From: Lingula anatina
Lineage: Eukaryota; Brachiopoda; Lingulata; Lingulida; Lingulidae
Direction of reading: 5' to 3'
Assembly: GCF_001039355.2 (NCBI RefSeq)
Contig: NW_019775663.1
Coordinates: forward strand, 52,148 to 91,893
Length of the DNA stretch: 39,746 nt
The notes beneath the pieces are model-generated. The model was not told where the DNA came from and did no database searches. It worked only from the letters and a program-made list of their open reading frames with translations. Shown here one piece after another: positions 32,375 through 39,746 of the stretch (positions are counted from its first letter, which is position 1; every line of letters starts with the position of its first letter). Position numbers and translations under genes: made by a program.

Positions 32375-32940
32375 TTCTAGGAAATCAAAGTGTGGCATTT
32401 CGCATTTGTATTTAAATTCAGGCGATAATTACAGAAATGTGTGTAAAATAACATTAAAACGAAAAAGAGAATTATAATGTTTGTAAGTGTTTAAAAGGAA
32501 ATTACCAAAATTATAAGTTTCCATATTGAGAAGACACGTGCCTGTCATGAATGTTTTTACCCCCCCCCCCTCCCCCTCTCCTGATTTCCCAACCTGAGGA
32601 GCCATATGTTTGTCCCAAGCTCTGAAGAAAAATTGATAGAAACCAGATGTGGAGATAGTGACATTTCTCCCGAGCCAGACAACCGACTTTCCAACCTTAG
32701 ATTCGATAAGTATGGGCAGGAGGAGGGGGGGGGGGTACATATATAGGCCTATATATCTTCCTAACCGAACAATCTAGATATTCACGAAACATTATAGTTA
32801 ATGATACGTATCACATCGAAAAAAAGAAATGCAAAACCTGAAACTAAAGCAGGTCTATCGCTGTCGTTCGGGTGACAGGCAAGTCTTGTTACTTGGGTCC
32901 CTTGATGTACCGGGTATATGTGCCGTCCGTTTATACATGT
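31761..32940. other. Intergenic region with C and TC runs
   Basis: Contains the promoter-like site, C runs near 32214-32226 and 32561-32570, a (TC)n microsatellite at 32338-32370 and a G run near 32725-32734. No gene was recognised. Confidence 0.6.
31950..32010 (+). promoter_or_regulatory. Promoter-like CCAAT and TATA arrangement
   Basis: CTATTGGCC (a CCAAT box in reverse) at about 31952-31960 is followed about 25 bases later by GCTATATATAACC (about 31983-31995), then a GC-richer start region. This spacing suits a plus-strand TATA promoter. No coding exon directly downstream was found, so it might serve a non-coding transcript or a distant exon of the NLR-like gene. Confidence 0.3.
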
Positions 32941-33635
32941 ACCCCCGTCACACTAGAGGCGGAATGAGCAAGAATGCCGCCCGAAAGACAATTCTTTGTG
33001 CGTTCCTGGATATTCGAAGAGCATTATGAAATTCCGAGTGCATTCCAAATATTTTTACCCATTCTTGTGGCCGGCCCGAATGTTTTGCTCATGTTAAAAA
33101 CTTTCGAAGTGCATTCCAAGTGGAAAATTATCGAATGGCATTTGAATAGTATTCTAACTGCACTAGACTGCATTCTAAGTATTATCACGGCATTCCGACA
33201 GCATTCTAAAGATTCGAATCACATTCGAGGGAGAACCGAAATGGCAAGTCACTTCAAATCCTGCTTGAATGAGCCGGAATGCAACTCGAATGCATCTCGA
33301 TCCTATTTCAGCCAGCAATCGAACTACACACGTACGACATTCGAAGTGTTATCTAAATATTCTGACAGCATTCTGACAGCATTATTGATATTCCTAGTTT
33401 TCCAACTACATTCGAGTTGCATTTGAGAGCTTATACAGCTGCAATGTGCACGAATCATTCAAGCGCATTCCGAGTATTCCAACGGCATTCTTACAAGAAT
33501 TTCAATTTGAAATTTCTTCCCGAATGTAGTACTAATTTTTAAATTAAGTCATTCCGGCTGGTTCTGCTTGATTTCTGCTGATTCCGAATAAGTGTGACGG
33601 GGACTTTATTAAAAGGTGAGGACTGGAATTTATCT
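32941..33635. mobile_element. Non-autonomous inverted-repeat element built of ~11-bp ATTC units
   Basis: The left end CCCCCGTCACACT (from about 32942) is complementary to the right end AGTGTGACGGGGAC (33589-33602). The interior repeats ATTC-containing units about every 10-12 bases, for example GCATTCTAAG, GCATTCCGAC, GCATTCTAAAG, then ATTCTGACAGC twice in a row and ATTCCGAGT, ATTCCAACGGC. No transposase is encoded; the open frames of up to 150 codons read straight across the repeats and are not taken as genes. A related truncated copy lies at 34543-34812. Confidence 0.75.
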
Positions 33636-34156
33636 GTGGAAAATTATCGAATGGCATTTGAATAGTATTCTAACTGCACTAGACTGCATTCTAAGTATTA
33701 TCACGGCATTCCGACAGCATTCTAAAGATTCGAATCACATTCGAGGGAGAACCGAAATGGCAAGTCACTTCAAATCCTGCTTGAATGAGCCGGAATGCAA
33801 CTCGAATGCATCTCGATCCTATTTCAGCCAGCAATCGAACTACACACGTACGGCATTCGAAGTGTTATCTAAATATTCTGACAGCATTCTGACAGCATTA
33901 TTGATATTCCTAGTTTTCCAACTACATTCGAGTTGCATTTGAGAGCTTATACAGCTGCAATGTGCACGAATCATTCAAGCGCATTCCGAGTATTCCAACG
34001 GCATTCTTACAAGAATTTAGGTCAATTTGAAATTTCTTCCCGAATGTAGTACTAATTTTTAAATTAAGTCATTCCGGCTGGTTCTGCTTGATTTCTGCTG
34101 ATTCCGAATAAGTGTGACGGGGACTTTATTAAAAGGTGAGGACTGGAATTTATCTG
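33120..34156 (+). repeat. 516-bp direct tandem duplication inside the ATTC-unit element
   Basis: 33120-33635 and 33636-34156 match almost perfectly. Only an A-to-G change (ACGACATTCG to ACGGCATTCG) and a 4-base insertion near 34018-34022 were noticed. The unit covers most of the element interior, its right inverted end and about 33 bases of flank, so the event came after insertion. Very low divergence means a recent duplication or an assembly artefact. Confidence 0.95.
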
Positions 34157-34216
34157 GAAGATTCGTTAGATATTCCACTATTGCATGGATATTGCTTGTT
34201 ATATCATGGCAGTTTC

Positions 34217-34385
34217 CAGGGGCGGATCCAGAGTTATTTTCTGACAGTCTTCCAAATTATCTTTGTTGATCCATCCTCCATTTTTTGACCGTCTTCCGAC
34301 AGAAATAATTAGATACCCGTCAATGTAAACTTGAAAATCTGACCGTCTTCCGGAAGACCCAGAAGACCCCCTAAATCCGCCCCTG
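34217..34385. mobile_element. 169-bp MITE with CAGGGGCGGAT ends and GTTTC duplication
   Basis: The left end CAGGGGCGGATCCAG is complementary to the right end TAAATCCGCCCCTG over about 11 bases. GTTTC lies immediately outside both ends (34212-34216 and 34386-34390). GTCTTCCG recurs three times inside. Length (169) and duplication size (5) closely resemble the 171-bp MITE at 13807, although the ends differ after CAGG. Confidence 0.88.
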
Positions 34386-34463
34386 GTTTCTCAGGACGAA
34401 CGTTCTGTCGCCGCAGAAATTATCGGTCCAGCCAGACGGCAGGTAGTGGCTTAAGTTGTGTAT

Positions 34464-34542
34464 CAGGGGTGGACGGAGGTTGTCCTCTGCGTCTTCCGGA
34501 AGGCGATCAGAATTTTTCAAGTTACATTGACGGGCATCTAAT
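34464..34542 (-). mobile_element. Half copy of the 34217 MITE, inverted
   Basis: CAGGGGTGGACGGAG..GTCTTCCGGAAG..CAAGTTACATTGACGGGCAT is the reverse complement of 34308-34385 with about a dozen changes. It stops where the truncated ATTC-unit element begins, so one element appears to have cut the other. Confidence 0.8.
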
Positions 34543-34812
34543 GTTTTTACCCATTCTTGTGGTCGGCCCGAAAGTTAAAAAATTTCGAAGTGCATTCCAA
34601 GTTGAACATTATTGAATGGCATTTGAATAGCATTCTAACTCTCTATGACTGCACTTTAAATATTCTCACGGCATTCTGGCAACATTTGAAACATTCTGAT
34701 CAGTTACCATTCCAGTGGAAAGAGCAAAACATGTGGTGCGAATTTTGGAAAATTTTCATTAAGGCTCATTCTGCTTGATTCCTGCTGATTCTGAATAAGT
34801 GTGACGGGGGCT
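34543..34812. mobile_element. Truncated, diverged copy of the ATTC-unit element
   Basis: Starts TTTTTACCCATTCTTGTGG, as at 33051-33070, and ends TGATTC(T)GAATAAGTGTGACGGGGGC, as at 33578-33602, with the middle shortened. The left inverted end is missing. It is older than the tandem pair. Confidence 0.8.
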
Positions 34813-35053
34813 TTACAACGCACGTCATATGCTGTTGGACCGTAATAGTAAACAAATGGCAGTCCATTGACAATAACTTCTCCTTGATTTATGTCAGGTT
34901 TCTGTTAACTACTGCAGTCCAGCACAGAGCAAAAAAATAAAGGGGTAATGTCAGGTCCGAATGTCCTGTGACATTATACTGAACGACAATGTAGGAGAAA
35001 CGCTGTACTGTGCTGACATGAGAAGGGATGTCATTTGTTGACGAGAATACGAT
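34813..35053. other. Flank before the duplicated leader region
   Basis: About 240 bases with no recognised feature. Confidence 0.5.
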
Positions 35054-35665
35054 GACCTTGAACACACCATGACCTTATTGAGGTCAAGTTATAGTTAGGC
35101 TATTGTGTATTGCAAACAACGTTTATTTTGGTTATTATATAAAAAGGAGGTCACTTAAATCTCTTTAAACAAGTAAATCCATTTAATAGGTTTGAAAATT
35201 ATTAGTTTTTTCCAAATCTCGAGAGTTTTGCCTTTCAAGTGACTGAAAAAGTTTCCCCCTCAAAAATTCCCAGATGACGTCATCCTCCCTTTCACACTGC
35301 GTGTGGATATCAGAGAGAGTGCACATAAATTCGCTTGCTGTGGCAGATTAAGTGTTGGACAATTCATTGATGTCAAAGACTGTGTATATTCTTATCTCAA
35401 TTTGATCTTAGAGATATAGAAAAACATAGTTCAACTCTGCCAGAAAACGCCGTTAGGTAAAGAAGTACTTAGTAAGCCGCTCGGCACATTGAGGCCTATA
35501 TTTCAGATCTAATTCAACTTAAGGTAAGTTCAATATACATGCTATATGTTCATGATATAGGCAAGTTAATTATTATAGAGACTTAAAGAGACTTGGAGAT
35601 ATAGCGTAGGTTGTTTTTCTAGATTTGAAACCACACCACTTGCTTAAAACGTTAAACCTACGAAT
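35054..35665 (+). promoter_or_regulatory. Duplicated promoter / leader-exon block, copy A (NLR-like gene)
   Basis: Matches 35666-36258 in order and orientation. It contains a perfect CRE palindrome TGACGTCA at 35275-35282, then about 240 bases without a long frame and a strong donor AAG|GTAAGT at 35524. The next strong acceptor on this strand directly precedes the HEPN coding exon (37312), so the block reads as promoter plus 5' untranslated exon. That role is inferred from the conserved donor, not from a transcript. Confidence 0.5.
35275..35282. promoter_or_regulatory. CRE-type palindrome TGACGTCA
   Basis: A perfect ATF/CREB consensus. In copy B the same place holds TAACGTCA (35885-35892), a half site. 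Both are preceded by an ATTCCCAG that reads CTGGGAAT on the other strand, only loosely like an NF-kB site. Confidence 0.5.
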
Positions 35666-36258
35666 ACCTTGAACACACCATGACCTTATTGAGGTCAAGA
35701 TATATTTAGGCTATTGTGTATTGCAAACAACATTTATTTTGGTTATTATATAAAAATGAGGTCACTTTAATCCTCTTTAATAAACCAAATCCATTCCATA
35801 GGATTGAAAATTATTAGTTTTTCCGAATCTCGAGAGTTTTACCTTGCAAGTTACTAAAAAAGTTTCCTTTCAAAGATTCCCAGATAACGTCATCGTCAAT
35901 TTCATACTGCGTGTGGATATCAGAGAAAGTGCACAAAAATACGCTCACCGTGGCTGATTAACAGTGCTGAACAATTCATCTATGCCAAACACTTTGTTTA
36001 TTGTTATCTCAACTTGATCTTAATGAAAGGCCTACATAAATACACAAACATAGTCCAGTACAACTCTTTGCCAGAAAACGCCGTTAGGTTAAGAAGTAAG
36101 CCGCTGTGCACAACTTACGGTAAGTTCAATATACATGCTTTATGTTCATAATATAGGCTAGCTATTATCATATACAATGACTTAAAGCCACTTGAAGATT
36201 TAGTGTAGGTTGTTTTTCTAGATTTGTAATCATACGTCTTATTTAAAACGTAAAACCT
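35666..36258 (+). promoter_or_regulatory. Duplicated promoter / leader-exon block, copy B (NLR-like gene)
   Basis: Second copy, from CCTTGAACACACCATGACC to a TTTAAAACG close to the end. The donor ACG|GTAAGTTCAATATACATGCT at 36120 is conserved with copy A, while the sequence around it has many changes and small indels. Conservation of the donor through this divergence favours function for at least one copy as an alternative first exon. Confidence 0.5.
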
Positions 36259-36423
36259 TTCGCTTTTATTTGATAAACGTTGCCCGCTGCTGCTACTGTA
36301 TGTGTATCTATAAGCGCACTGACAAACAGCTATAAGATCAATAAGTTTACGTTCAGGTATTGTCGTGCTTGCATTATACCACAGTATTTACAGCACAGCG
36401 ATAAGGCAACAAAAACACACTAA

Positions 36424-36643
36424 GACCCCATTTCCATAGATTTTAGATCGATCTATCCCTGTGGGGAGTCTCACTAGATTACTGTCAGCTAAGCCGGCTT
36501 AAGCGTCTGTCCCGCCTACTGAAAGCCGTAAGGGGGTAATTAACTATGGTACGCGCTCGGCTAACTGCAATTTAGCGTGAACTCCCAGGGAGTTAGGTCG
36601 ATCTAAATTTTAATCCCTGGATCGATCTAAATCTCTGGGAATA
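36424..36643. mobile_element. Inverted-repeat element (GATCGATCT family), second copy
   Basis: Begins GACCCCATTTCCATAGATTT and ends AAATCTCTGGGAATACATCC, complementary ends around internal GATCGATCT motifs. It shares CTCACTAGATTACTGTCAG, CCGCCTACT and AAGGGGGTAATTAACT with the copy at 14675-14886. Confidence 0.85.
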
Positions 36644-36689
36644 CATCCTAATTCTCATACAGAAAACATGCAATGGGTTTTCAATTTAG

Positions 36690-36919
36690 AACACACACAC
36701 ACACACACACACAAATACACATATCCCTGGTCATATCTGAGACGTAAAGAATATTATATATATGGCATGTGATGCTACTAAAATAATGAAAAAAATTATG
36801 ATACAGAAAAAAAGGTATTTAAGTTTAAACAGCCACACTATGTAATGCAGGACTAAAACGCGTTGGGGGAAATTGACGGTGCTAAAGACGCACTGTTCAA
36901 TTACAGAAATCAATTAGGC

Positions 36920-36950
<31 letters not shown>
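36690..36950. repeat. Two (CA)n microsatellites
   Basis: CA runs at 36690-36712 and 36922-36950, separated by AT-rich sequence. Confidence 0.9.
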
Positions 36951-36957
<7 letters not shown>

Positions 36958-37314
36958 ATACACATACACACATATGCAAAGTCTTTTAAGGTCTTTTAAG
37001 GTTAATGCTTAATTTGTAATAATCCCTTTTTATATTTATTAAAAATAGTATAAGACTATTAAAATAAGAAAAATGATAAACATTTATATCCCATAACACA
37101 CGACACATTGAAAACTTGTACCAAGCACTTAGGACTTTTATGAAGCATAACTTAACAAATACACTTCTTACAGTTAGATCAAAAACCAAAACAATTATAT
37201 CTCTGCATTACTGACAAATATTATTGCACATAGTATTTATTTCCCTTTAAATAATTACGAGAAATGGAAATATCTTGATGAACCCTAAAACGCCTCTTTC
37301 AACTTTTTGCAGAA

Positions 37315-39746
37315 ATGGCCAGTGGGGAAATTCCAAGAAAGGAGAAAGAAAACCATTTCCGCATACAACTGCTACTGGATCGTGGAAAACTAGTACTGCA
37401 AGATGTTCTCAGTAACCAATTACAAGCACGATATCCAGGACTGTATGGACCATCAAGTAATGGCGCGATATCTGATGTCCTAAATGACAAAAGTGTGAAA
37501 CATACATTACTCCTTTTGAAGAAGGGAGTGAAGGGAAGGAAAATTTTTAATCAAGATCAAATGGATACTCTCTATCCCCCTGGGAACCCTGCCCCTCCTG
37601 TGACATTGCACGACTTGGATATAACCCTGACTGTAATCTTATTAAGAAATATCACAAACTTGAATCCTCATGCAAAATGGGACAAACCTCCTGCCACGGA
37701 CACATCCACAGAGGCCAACATCGGCAGGGTGAAGGGATACCGCAATAAGCACGCACACGGAACAGGAGGTCTCTCAGACGCAGATTTCAAGACCCAGTTC
37801 GATAATCTGAAAGATATTCTGCTGTCTCTTTCGACATTGTATGCTAGTGAGGACTACAACAATTTGCTGAGTCAGCCGTTGGACGCTTCAGGTAGATTTC
37901 TGCAAAATATTCAACATTTCACATCAATACAACCAGAGCTAATAAAAACACACCACAAACGCACACACACAAACACACACACACACACCGTTGAGTCACA
38001 TTTATAAAAGCACAGGCAAAACCAATGGCAGAGATAATAATTACATATTCTTATAACATTCTTATGTTAACATTCCGACACTCCTGCTGTATATTTTCAG
38101 ATATAAAAGTGTTAAATATGACCACCACAAGGTGAAAAATGTGTTAACAGTTTCCTATTTTTAGATTTTAATGTTCAGAAACCTTTACAGAAACCCCTTG
38201 TCAGCTGATCTCCACGATGTTACCTAGAACAAACACAGAGCTGAAGGGACGTGATGACATCGTCACCACAATACTCCAACATATCAGAGATAAAGTTCCA
38301 CTCGTTCTCCTGACCGGGATGGGGGGTATCGGTAAGACCAGCATAGCAGTTAAGGTCGGACAAATCATGCAAAATGTGCTGTACATTGATATGAGACAAG
38401 TGACAGATCTTAACTCTGTCAAGTTATCGCTGGTCCAACATTATCACCCAACACGTCATTTGAAAGACTTATACTCTGATTACCAAAACATATTCAAACA
38501 GACTTTGTCTAGTTTGACTACTGACACCCTTTTTATCCTAGATAATGACGAGTCTTTTTTAAGTTCAAATAGGAAGGAGATTAGTGAATTTTTGAAAGAT
38601 GTAATGGATTCAACAAAACATATCAGTTTGTTGTGCGCCAGTCGTGAAATATTTGATTTCACATCACATAACATAGTTGTGTTAGACATTGATAAACTTG
38701 ATAAAAGCTCCGCGCGTGACGTCCTATGGGAAAGAAAATCAACCAGTCCCACGGACAGCGAGTTAGCGAACTTAGATGAAATGGCAGAAATGTGTGGCTA
38801 TAACCCTCTTGCATTAAAATTGCTAGCTGGACTGCTTGACAGAAAACAAACAGAAGCAGTATTGCAGAAAATTAAAACTCAGAAGATGCTATCAACTCTT
38901 TCCATTCCTAGCATGCCAAAAGAAATCAAAACTTGCTTTGATATTTCTTATGAAACATTAAAACCGGAGTCGAGAAAGGTGTTTGTTGCACTTCATATAT
39001 TCCCCGTTGCTTTTAATCTGGAAGAGGTCTCTGCTATTGTAAGATTAGATCAAAATAAATGCGAACATATCCTTGATATTCTTGCCAACAAATCGCTCAT
39101 TAGTACCGATGGTAACACCTATGATATCCACCCTTTACTAAGGGAATATGCAGAATACAATGCCCGGGAATATGGCAATTATATTTTTGAAATTCAAGCT
39201 GCCTATTGCAGTTATTTTATAAAAGCTCTGAAAAGATTAAAAATGAAAGATATTGGTGCTAGAGAAACAAATATTTTATCCGTGATGTTACCACATGTAA
39301 AACAAACAGCTGCTTTATATATTAAAAGGTTCAAAACCCAAGATGCATCTAAAAAACTGGAACGTGTAGACAACATAGCAATGATAGCAAACATTTTTTG
39401 CAGCATTTTTCTCCACCAAGATGCTCTACATTATCACAAAAAATGTCTTGCATTGAGAGAGGAGATACTTGGTCCCAAACACCCCGATACCGCCCTCTCC
39501 TACGACAATATCGGTACTGTACTGCAGGACATGGGTGAGTATAAAGAGTCACTTGATTATCACAAAAAATGTCTTGCATTGAGAGAGGAGATACTTGGTC
39601 CCAAACACCCCGATACCGCCCTCTCCTACGACAATATCGGTGCTGTACTGCAGGACATGGGTGAGTATAAAGAGTCACTTGATTATCACAAAAAATCTCT
39701 TGCATTGAGAGAGGAGATACTTGGTCCCAAACACCCCGATACCGCC
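37315..39746 (+). CDS. NLR-like protein: DZIP3-type HEPN, NB-ARC, TPR repeats (3'-truncated)
   Basis: Two exons, 37315-37891 and 38179 to the window end, joined at phase 1 (G|AA gives Glu193), give 715 residues with no stop. Residues 10-175 form a DZIP3/hRUL138-like HEPN domain with R143-N-K-H-A-H148 (R-x4-H). An NB-ARC ATPase follows: P-loop G239-M-G-G-I-G-K-T-S247, hydrophobic strand ending L-D-N-D-E at 313-317, L-C-A-S-R at 344-348, G-x-x-P-L-A at 399-404, and I-H-P at 509-511 in the MHD-like place. From about 611 there are 42-residue TPRs of kinesin-light-chain type (H-K-K-C-L-A-L-R-E-E-I-L-G). By architecture it is a STAND-class sensor: TPR senses, NB-ARC oligomerises, HEPN is the effector, possibly a ribonuclease or adaptor. 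Function in this organism is inferred. The ATG sits two bases after an acceptor, in good context (AGAAATGG). Confidence 0.85.
37892..38178 (+). other. Intron between HEPN and NB-ARC exons
   Basis: The donor G|GTAGAT is weak; the acceptor is TTAATGTTCAG at 38168-38178. An earlier AG at 38163 would bring a TGA into frame after 14 codons, so it was not chosen. If the intron is retained, the HEPN frame ends at 38007 after a Thr/His-rich tail encoded by a CA repeat (37961-37988), giving a HEPN-only protein of 230 residues. Confidence 0.7.
39432..39746 (+). repeat. 126-bp TPR-coding tandem repeat, 2.5 copies and continuing
   Basis: TATCACAAAAAAT recurs at 39432, 39558 and 39684, 126 bases apart (one 42-residue TPR each). 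Only single-base differences were seen between units: ACT/GCT (Thr/Ala) and TGT/TCT (Cys/Ser). Near identity at the DNA level means recent expansion or ongoing homogenisation. The array continues past the window end. Confidence 0.95.

Larger units (their letters stand above)
36259..37312 (+). other. Presumed 5' intron of the NLR-like gene
   Basis: Holds the second GATCGATCT-family element and two CA microsatellites (36690-36712 and 36922-36950). AT-rich otherwise. It ends at the acceptor AACTTTTTGCAG, two bases before the ATG. Confidence 0.5.

Noticed and set aside
32974-33942. Two near-identical frames of 150 and 108 codons
   Set aside because: They read through the duplicated ATTC-unit element; the similarity reflects the DNA duplication and no protein family is recognisable.
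38201-38752. Minus-strand frames of 73 and 90 codons
   Set aside because: They are antisense to the open NB-ARC exon, whose P-loop and Walker B motifs are unambiguous.
39349-39705. Repetitive 118-codon minus-strand frame
   Set aside because: Antisense shadow of the 126-bp TPR repeats.

Overview
The window looks like metazoan nuclear DNA, most likely a lophotrochozoan and perhaps a mollusc. This is inferred from a compact-exon DLG gene in AT-rich introns, a single-exon RING-NHL gene, a DZIP3-type HEPN/NB-ARC/TPR receptor-like gene, many microsatellites and several short inverted-repeat elements. The species cannot be named from the sequence.

Layout: (1) 426-1799, minus strand: an intact single-exon RING-NHL (TRIM-like) gene without a B-box. 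(2) Position 2200 is the only N; it cuts into a coding exon, so it probably marks an assembly gap and the TRIM-like gene may not truly adjoin what follows. (3) 2201-29693, plus strand: the C-terminal two thirds of a Discs-large MAGUK (DLG1/2/4 type). It holds the end of PDZ2, a linker, PDZ3, SH3, HOOK and the guanylate-kinase-like domain, in 16 exons whose splice phases all join in frame, ending at a stop and a polyadenylation signal. The 12.75-kb intron before PDZ3 holds a candidate alternative first coding exon (10930-11009) whose phase fits the PDZ3 exon. (4) 29694-35053: 3' flank and intergenic DNA, with an inverted-repeat element made of ~11-bp ATTC-containing units and partly duplicated in tandem (516 bp), plus two copies of a 169-bp MITE. 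(5) 35054-39746, plus strand: the 5' part of an NLR-like gene. A tandemly duplicated ~600-bp promoter/leader-exon segment is followed by a HEPN coding exon and an NB-ARC exon that runs into near-identical 126-bp TPR repeats and off the window end.

The most unusual signal is that at five of the fifteen introns in the DLG gene the 3' end of the exon plus its splice donor has been copied into the start of the intron. One case is a 78-bp in-frame triplication, one is a 37-bp x 25 minisatellite with a donor in nearly every copy, and three are short decayed copies in the HOOK-GK part. No other coordinated gene system was seen. The three genes have different expected roles: ubiquitin ligase, polarity/junction scaffold and innate-immune-type sensor.
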